DNA of 64,000 nt from CAWBYL01 sp963793025 (GTDB lineage: Bacteria; Actinomycetota; Acidimicrobiia; Acidimicrobiales; Acidimicrobilacustridaceae): positions 62,001 through 126,000 of the forward strand of contig CAWBYL010000001.1 in NCBI GenBank assembly GCA_963793025.1. The letters run 5' to 3'. The notes under the pieces are model-generated. The model made no database searches. It saw only the letters and a program-made list of their open reading frames with translations, and had not been told where the DNA came from. Below, piece after piece: positions 24,887 through 32,337 of the stretch. The first letter of the stretch is position 1. Each line of letters begins with the position of its first letter. Both the position numbers and the translations under genes were made by a program.

Positions 24887-25081
24887 TCACCCGCGACCTT
24901 GGAGGATCTGCCGGAGAATCTCGAGTTGCTCCTGCTGGCGTTGAATGTCACCTGGCCACTTCCTATTGAGGAGCGCGTCCTGCTGGCGAGGGTCGAGCTT
25001 GTCCCATTCCGGGATGTGCTGATACGGGTCCTCGATCCACGACTCGTGCTGCGCGATCTGCTTCTCGATCGAGCTGACCGC
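24887..25081 (-). pseudogene. C-terminal fragment of an unknown gene cut by the IS256-type element
   Basis: About 64 codons in one frame, including SSIEKQIAQHESWIEDPYQ and HIPEWDKLDPRQQDALLNRK, end in QILQGRG and TGA at 24887-24889. The sequence is protein-like (charged, helical) but I do not recognise the family. The frame runs straight into the left end of the IS at 25082, and no matching 5' part is recognisable beyond the IS, so the gene is interrupted and probably also rearranged. Confidence 0.55.
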
Positions 25082-26513
25082 GGGACTGTCCGAATAACGG
25101 TGTAAGTGGCGTTGGCGGTTGTCATTGGTCTTGGGGGAACAGCCGGCCGTCGAAGGTGACAGCGAAGGCGTTGAGGGCGGGTTTCCATCGGTTCATCCAG
25201 CGTTCGGCTCCACGGCCGGTGGGGTCGAGTGATCTGACGACAAGGTAGAGGCACTTGAGCGCCGCCTGCTCGTTGGGGAAGTGCCCCCTCGCTCGGGTGG
25301 CCCGTCGGAACCGGGCGTTGAGGCTCTCGATGGCGTTGGTCGAGTAGATGACCCGACGGATCTCGACGGAGTAGTCGAGGAACGGCACGAACTCGGGCCA
25401 GGCGTTGTCCCATAGGGTCCGGATCGCGGGGTAACGCTCGGCCCAGGCGTCGAAGAACTCCTCGAGACGTTCTCGGGCCTGGGTTTCGTTGACCGCGGTG
25501 TAGACGGGTCGCAGCTGGCGGCCGATGGCGTCCCAGTGCTGGCGGGCCGCGAAGCGGAACGTGTTGCGGATCAGGTGCAACACACAGGTCTGCACGATCG
25601 CCAGCGGCCACGTCGCGGCGATCGACTCCGGGAGGCCCTTCAGGCCGTCGCACACGACGATGCACACGTCGCCGACGCCACGGTTCTTGATCTCGGTGAG
25701 CACCCCCAGCCAGAACTTCGCTCCTTCGGCGCCGGGGGAGGCCCACATGCCGAGGATGTCGCGCTTGCCCTCGACGGTGACCCCGATGGCGCAGTAGAAG
25801 GCCCGGTTGGCGACCTGGCCGTCGCGGACCTTCACGTGGATGGCGTCGATGAACACCACCGGATAGACCCGATCGAGCGGGCGGGCCAACCACTCGGTCC
25901 ATCTCCTCGAGGATCGCGTCGGTGATCTTCGAGATCGTCTCCTTCGAAACCTCGGTCCCGTACACCTCGGCCAGATGGGCGGAGATCTCACCGGTGGTGA
26001 GCCCCTTGGCGAACAACGACAACACCATCGCGTCGACGCCCTCCAAGCGGCGCTGACGCTTACGCACCGTCTTCGGTTCGAACTGCCGTCACGATCCCGA
26101 GGCACATCGATCGGGAGCGGACCGGTCTCGGTGATCACCGTCTTGCGCCGAGTCCCGTTGCGGGAGTTTCCGCCGTCACGGCCGGCCGGGTCGTGCTTGT
26201 CGTAGCCGAGGTGCTCGGCCATCTCGACTTCCAGACCGAGCTCGAGCACCCGCTTGGTGAGCTCAGCCAGCAAGCCCACCAGGGCCGACCAGGTTCACCC
26301 CGTCGGCCTGAGCCTGCTCGACCAGCCGCGCCGCCAGATCCTGCTGAGCGTCACCCACCGGATCCGCCGGCGGCGGCAACACCACCAGCTCGACTCGGCG
26401 TCATCGACGGTCACATCAACCGAATCGGTCACTGCCTGTCCTCTCGGGCCAGACTCCGCCTGGGAGCCAGCCTGTCAGGCCAAGCCAGTTACACCGTTCG
26501 ATCGGACAGTCCC
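25082..26513. mobile_element. IS256-family insertion sequence (about 1.43 kb)
   Basis: Terminal inverted repeats are visible at 25082-25107 and about 26487-26513. Both ends carry GGGACTGTCCGA read inward, then a 2-3 base difference, then AACGGTGTAA. The length suits IS256 family members. I could not find an 8-9 bp target duplication at the flanks, so the insertion may have been followed by rearrangement. It carries one transposase gene with four single-base disruptions. Confidence 0.82.
25122..26432 (-). CDS. IS256-family (Mutator-like) transposase with four frame disruptions
   Basis: DDE transposase of about 436 residues if the frames are joined. From GTG 26432: VTDSVDVTVDDAE, then LVEQAQADGVNLVGPGG, then ELTKRVLELGLEVEMAEHLGY, then GVDAMVLSLFAKGLTTGEIS, then the catalytic part. 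Catalytic residues are in VVFIDAIHVKVRDGQ (D), VVCDGLKGLP (D) and STNAIESLNARFRR (E). Single-base shifts lie near 26394 (missing), 26272 (extra), 26081 (missing) and 25899 (extra). The protein between them is free of stops and well conserved, so base-call errors are more likely than decay. Confidence 0.85.
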
Positions 26514-26955
26514 CGCCCCCTGGGCGAACAGCAGCCGACCGCCGCGCGACACCGGTGGCAAGCCGACCAGCATCGCCGCCGACACGGCGCTGCCGGAGTC
26601 GAGCCACACCCAGTGCTGAGGTTGAACACGCCCGGCATGGCTAACAACGCGACGATCACTGGTCACCGTCGACCGCGGGCCCGAGCGCCGATCACAACAA
26701 GGGACTCCTCACGAGACAAACACCGTGTCTACCAGTGCAGCACCGACCAAGCCGGTGCCGGCGTCGATCGCCGTCGCCCAAGCAGCGGTGGCGGTGAAGC
26801 GCTGCCGCTGTTGCTCACGCGACCGGCTCCAGAGGTGACGGCGGTGAGCCGGAAGCTTGAGGACCTCGATCGTGCGTTGCTTTCCGGGTTGCTTTCTGGG
26901 AGTGATCGGCGATCCCAGTGCCCAAGGGGTCAAAGGCATCGCTCCAATAGTGCTG
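26514..26955. other. Stretch without a recognisable gene (right end of the element)
   Basis: No frame here looks like a known protein. The only clear structure is the 23-bp arm-type repeat at 26874-26896. The segment probably carries the right-end recombination control region of the element. Confidence 0.5.
26874..26896 (+). repeat. Right arm-type repeat (paired GTTGCTTTC units)
   Basis: Direct-orientation partner of 18886-18908 (21 of 23 identical). The 9-bp unit GTTGCTTTC occurs twice exactly, 12 bp apart. It lies 59 bp from the attR core. Confidence 0.55.
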
Positions 26956-26973
26956 GATTCCCCCCAGCTCCAC
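26956..26973 (+). repeat. attR core, 18-bp copy of the ssrA 3' end
   Basis: Exact second copy of the 18-bp core. It is followed at once by the hairpin that probably was the original ssrA terminator, which fixes the right boundary of the element. Confidence 0.88.
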
Positions 26974-26977
26974 TCAC

Positions 26978-27011
26978 TGACCTGGGCTCACTGCCCAGGT
27001 CAGCGGCGTTT
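26978..27011 (+). terminator. Probable native ssrA terminator, displaced by the element
   Basis: Perfect 10-bp stem TGACCTGGGC / GCCCAGGTCA (26978-26987 and 26993-27002) with a TCACT loop, followed by GCGGCGTTTT. It starts 5 bp after attR, where the tmRNA gene would have ended before insertion. Confidence 0.8.
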
Positions 27012-27098
27012 TGGAGCGGGTTCGCAGGGCGGCGAGACCGGGCGCCAATCCCGTCCGGTCGGGTCGACGGATCTCGCGCACGGATGCAGAATCGGTCC

Positions 27099-27368
27099 AT
27101 GGACAAGACGTTCCAGGCCACGTTGCAGAAGAGCAGCAGCACGGGTGGGTGGACCTACGTGGTGATGGACGACTCCGCCGCCTTCTTCGGAACCAAGGGC
27201 CTGGTCAAGGTCCGAGGAACGGTCGACGGCGAACCCTTCCAGAGCTCCTTCATGGCCTTGGGTGACGGGACGCACAAGCTGCCCGTCAAGGCCGAGATCC
27301 GAAAGAAGATCGGCAAGCAGGAGGGCGATTCGGTCGTGGTCACCCTCACCGAGCGCCTGTCGGAGTAG
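27099..27368 (+). CDS. DUF1905-domain protein
   Basis: Small beta-barrel protein of 89 residues. MDKTFQATLQKSSSTGGWTY, the GLVKVRGTVDGEPFQSSFMALG strand pair and the C-terminal EIRKKIGKQEGDSVVVTL are typical of DUF1905, which is often fused to or found near YdeI-type domains. The function is unknown. The ATG at 27099 lacks a strong ribosome site. It is the first chromosomal gene to the right of the element. Confidence 0.82.
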   Translation: MDKTFQATLQKSSSTGGWTYVVMDDSAAFFGTKGLVKVRGTVDGEPFQSSFMALGDGTHKLPVKAEIRKKIGKQEGDSVVVTLTERLSE

Positions 27369-27373
27369 CCGAC

Positions 27374-27389
27374 CTGCTCGCCCGAGCAG
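27374..27389 (+). terminator. Short hairpin after the DUF1905 gene
   Basis: Perfect 7-bp stem CTGCTCG / CGAGCAG around CC, 5 bp after the stop. No T tract, so a weak terminator at best. Confidence 0.4.
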
Positions 27390-27448
27390 CACCGACGACC
27401 CGGCGCGCACGGGCAGACCGATCCCCGAGACCCGTTAGCTTCGTCGCC

Positions 27449-28255
27449 GTGACCGATCTCCCGATCGGCGCCACCTACGTCCCCACCAGGCTGGGCACCA
27501 CGCTCGGCTACGAGGATGGACGGCTGGTCGGGCGCCTCGACCCACCCCCGGCCATCTGCGGCCGGGGCACGATCCCGATGGCGGCGGTCGTCTTCCTGGT
27601 CGACGTGGTCGGTGGCCTCACCATCGACCAGGACCCCGACGCCTGGGCCTTCACCTCGGACCTCTCGATCCGGTTGCCGCTCGAGCGGGCTCCCCGACGG
27701 ATCGACACGACGGCGACGCCCCTGCGCAACGGACGGCGATCCGCCATCTGCGAGACACCGCTGATGGTCGACGATCGATCGTGGGGGTCGTGCTTCGTGA
27801 GCTTCGCCAAGGTCCCGCGCCGAGCCGATGATCCGCCGAAGCCACCCTTCGACCCTGAGGCCGGTGCCCGGCGCATGGCCAGCCCCGCCCTGGAGACCGC
27901 TGTTCGAGAGGCCGTCGGCATCGTCTCGCAGGATCCGGCCGCGGGAGTGGCCAACGTGGAGCTTCGCCCCGAGCTGCTCAACCCGGCCGGAGCGCTGCAG
28001 GGCGCCATGGTGGCGGCGTTGGCCGAAGCGGCGGCGGAGGATCTGGCCGACAGCCACCTGGGCGGCGACCGTCCCCACGTGGTGACCGAGATGGAGATCC
28101 GCTACCTCGCCCAGAACCGCACGTCGCCCATCGCGTCCAGAGCCTGGTTCATCGGCCCGCCCCCGGACGGTCTCGTCCGGGTCGATCTCGTCGACGACGA
28201 CGGCCGGGGCCGGCTCACGACGTCGGTCACGGCACGCGTCCGCCCCGCTCCCTGA
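27449..28255 (+). CDS. Double-hotdog acyl-CoA thioesterase-like protein
   Basis: Two hotdog repeats in 268 residues. The first includes GRGTIPMAAVVFLVDVVGG and DLSIRLPLERAP; the second is a PaaI-like unit with LLNPAGALQGAMVAALAEAAAED and MEIRYLAQNRTSPI. It probably hydrolyses or binds an acyl-CoA. The GTG at 27449 is the first start that keeps the whole first repeat. It converges on the enoyl-CoA hydratase gene with a 16-bp gap, and both fit fatty-acid or aromatic-acid breakdown. Confidence 0.82.
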   Translation: MTDLPIGATYVPTRLGTTLGYEDGRLVGRLDPPPAICGRGTIPMAAVVFLVDVVGGLTIDQDPDAWAFTSDLSIRLPLERAPRRIDTTATPLRNGRRSAICETPLMVDDRSWGSCFVSFAKVPRRADDPPKPPFDPEAGARRMASPALETAVREAVGIVSQDPAAGVANVELRPELLNPAGALQGAMVAALAEAAAEDLADSHLGGDRPHVVTEMEIRYLAQNRTSPIASRAWFIGPPPDGLVRVDLVDDDGRGRLTTSVTARVRPAP

Positions 28256-28271
28256 CATCCGCGCCCGGAGG

Positions 28272-29028
28272 TCAGCGAAAAGAGGCCACCCGGGCCTCGG
28301 TGTCGGTGATCGGGTAGGACGTACCCGCCTCGTAGACCAGGCCGGTGGCCAGGTCGGAGTCGAGGGCGACGCCGTACAGGTCCTTGTAGGCGGCGAGGGA
28401 GCCATCGCTGTTGGCCAACAGCGCGTCGACCAGCTCGTCCACCGCCGCGTCGAGCTCCTCTCGCGGAACGGCCCGGGCCACCAGGCCCCACGCCGCCGCC
28501 TCGACCCCGGTGAAGGTGCGGGCCGTGTAGGAGAGGTCCCGCGCCCGGGCCACACCGACCAGGCGGATGAGGCGCTGGCTCATCCCCCAGGTGGGGCGCA
28601 GCCCGAACTTGGCGTGGGTGTCGCCGAGCTTGGCCTCCTCGGCCGCCACCACGAGGTCGCAGGCCAGAACCAGCTCCAGGGCCCCGGTGAAGCACGACGC
28701 CTCCGACCTTGGCCACCACGATCTTCGGCATCGTGGCCAGCAGGTCGATGGCTCGGCGAGCGGGGATGTCGAGCACGTCGCCGACCGCGCCGCCGACGAG
28801 GGAGTGCCCGGCCAGCGCCTTGAGGTCGACCCCGGCGCTGAACGCCCGGCCGGCGCCGGTGAGCACGACCACCCGTACCTCCGGAGCGGAGGCGACATCG
28901 AGGAGGGCGTCGCCGAGGGCGTCGAGCATCTCGGGCGTGAGGGCGTTGAGCACCGCGGGCCTCGACAGCGTGACGGTGGCCACCGGTCCGTCGACCTCGA
29001 CGAGCACGGTCTGATCCTGATCGGGCAC
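28272..29028 (-). CDS. Enoyl-CoA hydratase/isomerase (crotonase) family, frameshifted
   Basis: Acyl-CoA-modifying crotonase, about 250 residues. The first frame from GTG 29028 gives VEVDGPVATVTLSRPAVLNAL, VVLTGAGRAFSAGVDLKALAG (oxyanion loop) and LLATMPKIVVAKV. The second frame resumes with CFTGALELVLACDLVVAAEEA and FGLRPTWGMSQRLIRLVG and runs to the stop. The shift lies near 28698-28704, where one G of GGAGGC appears extra on the reverse strand. Both halves are well preserved. AGGAGC precedes the start. Confidence 0.82.
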
Positions 29029-29108
29029 GGGCGAGCTCCTGGAGTCGGCGGTCGGGCCGGAATGTACCGGCTCGGACTTGTCCGGCGACGAGCCGGTAGC
29101 CTCCGCCG

Positions 29109-29585
29109 ATGGCCGAAGACCGAGGTACAGACCCTGGCGACGTGGTGACAGTCGAGCGGATCATCCCCGCCGATTCAGCGGCCATCTTCGACCTCCTCGC
29201 CGACCCCAGCCGGCACAGCGACATCGACGGCTCGGGCACGGTCCGCGACGCCAAGGCGGGCTCGGAGCGTCTCGCCCTCGGCAGCCAGTTCGGCATGTCG
29301 ATGAAGATGGGCATCCCCTATTCGATGGTCTCCGAGGTGGTCGAGTTCGAGGAGAACCGGCGCATCGCATGGCAGACACGAGGGCCGGGAGCCATCGGTC
29401 GTCACGTGGCCGGGCGCATCTGGCGCTACGAGCTGGAACCGGTCGACGGCGGTACCCGGGTACGCGAGTCGTGGGACATCACCCAGGAGTCGTCGCTCTC
29501 GAAGCCCCTCGTGCGCCTCAGCGCCGAGAAGACCCGGAAGAACATGGCCGCCACCCTCGACCGCATCGAGACCGTCGTCAGCTAA
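29109..29585 (+). CDS. SRPBCC-fold protein
   Basis: START-like domain protein of 158 residues. It reads VVTVERIIPADSAAIFDLLADPSRHSDID near the start, then FEENRRIAWQTRG and TRVRESWDIT, and a C-terminal helix RKNMAATLDRIE. The ligand is not predictable. It is divergent from the crotonase gene by about 80 bp. Confidence 0.83.
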   Translation: MAEDRGTDPGDVVTVERIIPADSAAIFDLLADPSRHSDIDGSGTVRDAKAGSERLALGSQFGMSMKMGIPYSMVSEVVEFEENRRIAWQTRGPGAIGRHVAGRIWRYELEPVDGGTRVRESWDITQESSLSKPLVRLSAEKTRKNMAATLDRIETVVS

Positions 29586-29711
29586 GAGATCCACGCGTCC
29601 GAGGTCTACGTGTATGGCTAACGGGTAGATCGGATTCGCCGCCCACGGGCGACGACCACTACCCAACACCCCCTCCTCCGTCGGAGCGGGTGACGAACGA
29701 TCGGCCTGCAC

Positions 29712-29867
29712 ATGATCATCGTCGGAATCATCTTGCTCATCCTGGGCTTCATCCTGGGTGTCCCCATCCTGTGGACCCTGGGGATCATCGCTGTGGTGAT
29801 CGGGCTCATCCTCGCCATCCTCGGCGCCACCGGCCGGGCCGTCGGCGGTCGTAGCCACTACTACTGA
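29712..29867 (+). CDS. DUF6131-like small membrane protein
   Basis: 51 residues: two closely spaced membrane helices (MIIVGIILLILGFILGVPI and LGIIAVVIGLILAILGA) followed by GRAVGGRSHYY. This pattern is a common small actinobacterial membrane protein grouped as DUF6131. No ribosome site is obvious before the ATG at 29712. Function unknown. Confidence 0.75.
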   Translation: MIIVGIILLILGFILGVPILWTLGIIAVVIGLILAILGATGRAVGGRSHYY

Positions 29868-30020
29868 CCCGTCCGACCCCTCCCCAACCCATCAAGCGGG
29901 GTCAGTGTCGACCCATCTCGCCCGTGCCGGTCCGCCATCCGGGGACCGGCACGGGCGCGCTCGGCGCAGGAGCAGGTTCTGCACTCAGGTTTCGCCGGCC
30001 GGAGGTCGACAACATCGGAC

Positions 30021-31010
30021 ATGGCGACCGAGCGCTCCGAGGTGGAGCTCCTCCGCGAGATCCTCGACACCCAGCAGACGATCAACGCCCACATCCACGA
30101 GCCTCACCTCGTGATGCAGGTGGTGGCCGAGCGCAGCCAGCAGCTGACCGGCGCGTCGGGGGCGGTCGTCGAGGTCATCTCCGGCGACGACATGGTCTAC
30201 GAGGCCACCAGCGGCAGCGCCATCCCCACCCAGGGCACGCGCCTCCCGCGTCTCGGCAGCCTCTCTGGTCTGTGCGTGGCCGAGGGCCGGCCGTTGCGCA
30301 CCGACGACACCGAGACGGACCATCGAGTCAATCGCGACGCCTGCCGCCGGGCCGGGATCCGCTCGATGATCGTGGTTCCTCTCACCCTCGACTCGGGCGA
30401 GACCGACGGCGTGTTGAAGGTGGTGGCCGGTCGCACCGGCGCATTCGCCCAACGCGACCTCACCACCCTGGCCATGATGGCCCGCTTCATCGCCACCGCC
30501 CTCCACCACGCCGCCGACTACCAGGACCGGGACCGCATGGCCACCCGGGATCCGCTCACCGGGCTGGCCAACCGCACGGTCCTGCTCGATCGCATCGCCA
30601 CCGCCCTGGCCCGCAGCAGTCGCGTCGACCTCCCGGTGACGGTGGTGTTCCTCGACCTCGACCGGTTCAAGACGATCAACGACCGCTTCGGCCATCGCGA
30701 AGGCGACCACGCCCTGCGCAGCGTGGCCGCCGCTCTCGACGGCGCGATACGCAGCGAGGACACGCTGGCCCGCCTGGGCGGCGACGAGTTCGTCGTGGTC
30801 ATGGAACGCGTCGAGATCGGCGACGTCAACACGGTGCTCGAGCGGATCGAGAACTGCGTGACCGACGCGTGGCGGGGACCGGCGGGCGAGATCCTCACGG
30901 CCAGCATGGGAACGGCCCGATCCGTGCGCCACGACGAGGCGGAGTCACTCCTGCACCGGGCCGACGAGGCCATGTTCGCCGAGAAGCGTCGACGGGCCGC
31001 GTCGGTCTGA
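30021..31010 (+). CDS. GAF-domain diguanylate cyclase
   Basis: Makes cyclic di-GMP from two GTP. Of 329 residues, about 15-160 form a GAF sensor (LTGASGAVVEVISGDDMVYE, AGIRSMIVVPL) and about 170-329 form the GGDEF domain. The active site LARLGGDEFVVV is intact. An RSED motif five residues before it is a complete RxxD inhibitory site, so product feedback is expected. No membrane segment is present, so it is cytoplasmic. Confidence 0.92.
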   Translation: MATERSEVELLREILDTQQTINAHIHEPHLVMQVVAERSQQLTGASGAVVEVISGDDMVYEATSGSAIPTQGTRLPRLGSLSGLCVAEGRPLRTDDTETDHRVNRDACRRAGIRSMIVVPLTLDSGETDGVLKVVAGRTGAFAQRDLTTLAMMARFIATALHHAADYQDRDRMATRDPLTGLANRTVLLDRIATALARSSRVDLPVTVVFLDLDRFKTINDRFGHREGDHALRSVAAALDGAIRSEDTLARLGGDEFVVVMERVEIGDVNTVLERIENCVTDAWRGPAGEILTASMGTARSVRHDEAESLLHRADEAMFAEKRRRAASV

Positions 31011-31015
31011 CGCCG

Positions 31016-31432
31016 TCAGGGGCGACGGAAGTGCTGGGCGACCCGGGCGGCGAGCGCGGAGTCGTCGACCTGACCGGCTCGCACCCGGTCCCGTAGGGCG
31101 ATCGTCGCGCCGATCACGGCCCGGGCGTCGACCTCGCTGATCCGGCCGGCGTGCACGTCCCCGAGCAGGTCGCACTCGAACTGCTCGCAGGCATGCGGGC
31201 GGTGCAGGTCGAAGACCGTGCACACCCCTTCGTCGACCGCGGGGCAGGGCAGGGGGAAGGCGGGCGGGTCGGCGACGGCGATGAGCTCGACCCCGAGAGC
31301 GATCAACGGAGCTCCGAGATCGCTCAGGTCACTCACCGCGAGGTGGGAGAGGACAGTGCCGTCGCAGCACAGCCCACACCCCACGCAGATCGATCCCTCG
31401 TCCGGGACAGGACCGACCGGTGGACTCGACAC
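31016..31432 (-). CDS. YkgJ-family cysteine cluster protein
   Basis: Metal-binding protein of 138 residues. The cluster reads ICVGCGLCCDG near residue 16-26, then PCPAVDEGVC and PHACEQFECDLL. This is the usual spacing of the YkgJ/Fli-B-like zinc or iron-chelating domain. Function unknown. It converges with the diguanylate cyclase gene (5-bp gap). Confidence 0.82.
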   Translation of the reverse strand: MSSPPVGPVPDEGSICVGCGLCCDGTVLSHLAVSDLSDLGAPLIALGVELIAVADPPAFPLPCPAVDEGVCTVFDLHRPHACEQFECDLLGDVHAGRISEVDARAVIGATIALRDRVRAGQVDDSALAARVAQHFRRP

Positions 31433-31516
31433 CTCGCCAGCATCTCACCGTGGACGATGATGGTCACGGGCCAGGGCGGCCGACCGGCCCGTGAGATGCC
31501 CGCGCCGGAGGGGACG

Positions 31517-32233
31517 ATGACGAGGGACGCCAGCCGCACCGATGCCATAGCCGTGGTCTTCACCCGCCCGAGCGACCTGCACCGCGAGGCCGACTGGGAC
31601 ACCTGGTACGACGACGTCCACGTCCCCGACACCGCAGCCGGGTCCGGGGCATGGGTCGTGACCCGCTGGGAGGTCGCCGACCGTCCGGCGGGAGGGTCAC
31701 CCGCGGTCGGGTTCACCCACGTGGCCATCTACGAGTTCGAGGAGGGCGCCGACGGCGGCGAACGGCTGCTCGACCTCTTCGAGCAGCGCCGGGCGGCCGG
31801 CGCGATGCACCCGGCCCACACCATCAGTGCGGCCGACGTCCTCGTGCCCACCGGGGCCTGGCCCGGGCGCCTGGAACCGCGCGCCCGGTGCACAGGCCAG
31901 GTCATGGCCTACGTGGGTCCGAACGACCCCTCTCTGGTCGACGAGTGGACGCCGTGGCTCGACGAGGTGCACGTCGCCGACATGATGGGATCCGGGGCCT
32001 TCACCGACACCAGTCGGTGGGCCCGGACCCGACCCGCCCGCTTCGGGCCCAACTTCCTCACGATCTACGACGTGGAGGACCTCGACGTCGGCGAGGCGGT
32101 CGCCCTCTCCGGCCGGGCCATGGCTCCGGCCCACGCCGACGGTCGGATACTGCCGTGCCACGCCGGAGGGATCAGGGCCGCTCTCCGCCCCGCCGGGCGC
32201 CACGGCGCCGCCGGATACCGACCGGTGAGCTGA
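31517..32233 (+). CDS. Tandem dimeric alpha/beta-barrel (EthD-like) protein
   Basis: Two related ferredoxin-like halves in 238 residues: DWDTWYDDVHVPDTAAG in the first and EWTPWLDEVHVADMMG in the second, each followed by a core strand (FTHVAIYEFEE, NFLTIYDVED). The family includes ring-modifying and ether-degradation accessory proteins. The ATG at 31517 has GGAGG 5 bp upstream and is preferred over the longer open frame. It precedes an amidohydrolase and an SDR, which suggests a shared catabolic pathway (inference). Confidence 0.75.
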   Translation: MTRDASRTDAIAVVFTRPSDLHREADWDTWYDDVHVPDTAAGSGAWVVTRWEVADRPAGGSPAVGFTHVAIYEFEEGADGGERLLDLFEQRRAAGAMHPAHTISAADVLVPTGAWPGRLEPRARCTGQVMAYVGPNDPSLVDEWTPWLDEVHVADMMGSGAFTDTSRWARTRPARFGPNFLTIYDVEDLDVGEAVALSGRAMAPAHADGRILPCHAGGIRAALRPAGRHGAAGYRPVS

Positions 32234-32337
32234 CCCCCAGGTCCTCACCCGGATTCCCCATCGCGACCACGATGGTCGTATCGTGAGCGTGTTCGCGACG
32301 TGGCTGCGCCCCTGCGCCGGCCCAGGAGGGGGAAGAC

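Larger units (their letters stand above)
18749..26973. mobile_element. Integrative mobilizable element inserted in the ssrA 3' end (about 8.2 kb)
   Basis: An identical 18-bp core, GATTCCCCCCAGCTCCAC, occurs at 18749-18766 (inside ssrA) and 26956-26973, in direct orientation. Between the copies lie a tyrosine integrase next to the left core, a MobF relaxase, an excisionase-like HTH gene, defence and IS remnants, and an IS256-family element. No coupling protein, type IV secretion genes or replication gene was found, so self-transfer is unlikely and mobilization by a helper is the natural reading. tmRNA genes are a common target for such integrases. Whether it still excises is unknown. Confidence 0.88.

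Noticed and set aside
25122..26432. Programmed frameshifting in the IS transposase
   Set aside because: IS256-family transposases are made from one frame. Four alternating single-base shifts at unrelated sequences do not look like slippery sites.
26514..26955. Missing 5' half of the gene cut by the IS
   Set aside because: No minus-strand frame here continues the SSIEKQIAQHE protein, so the other half could not be identified.
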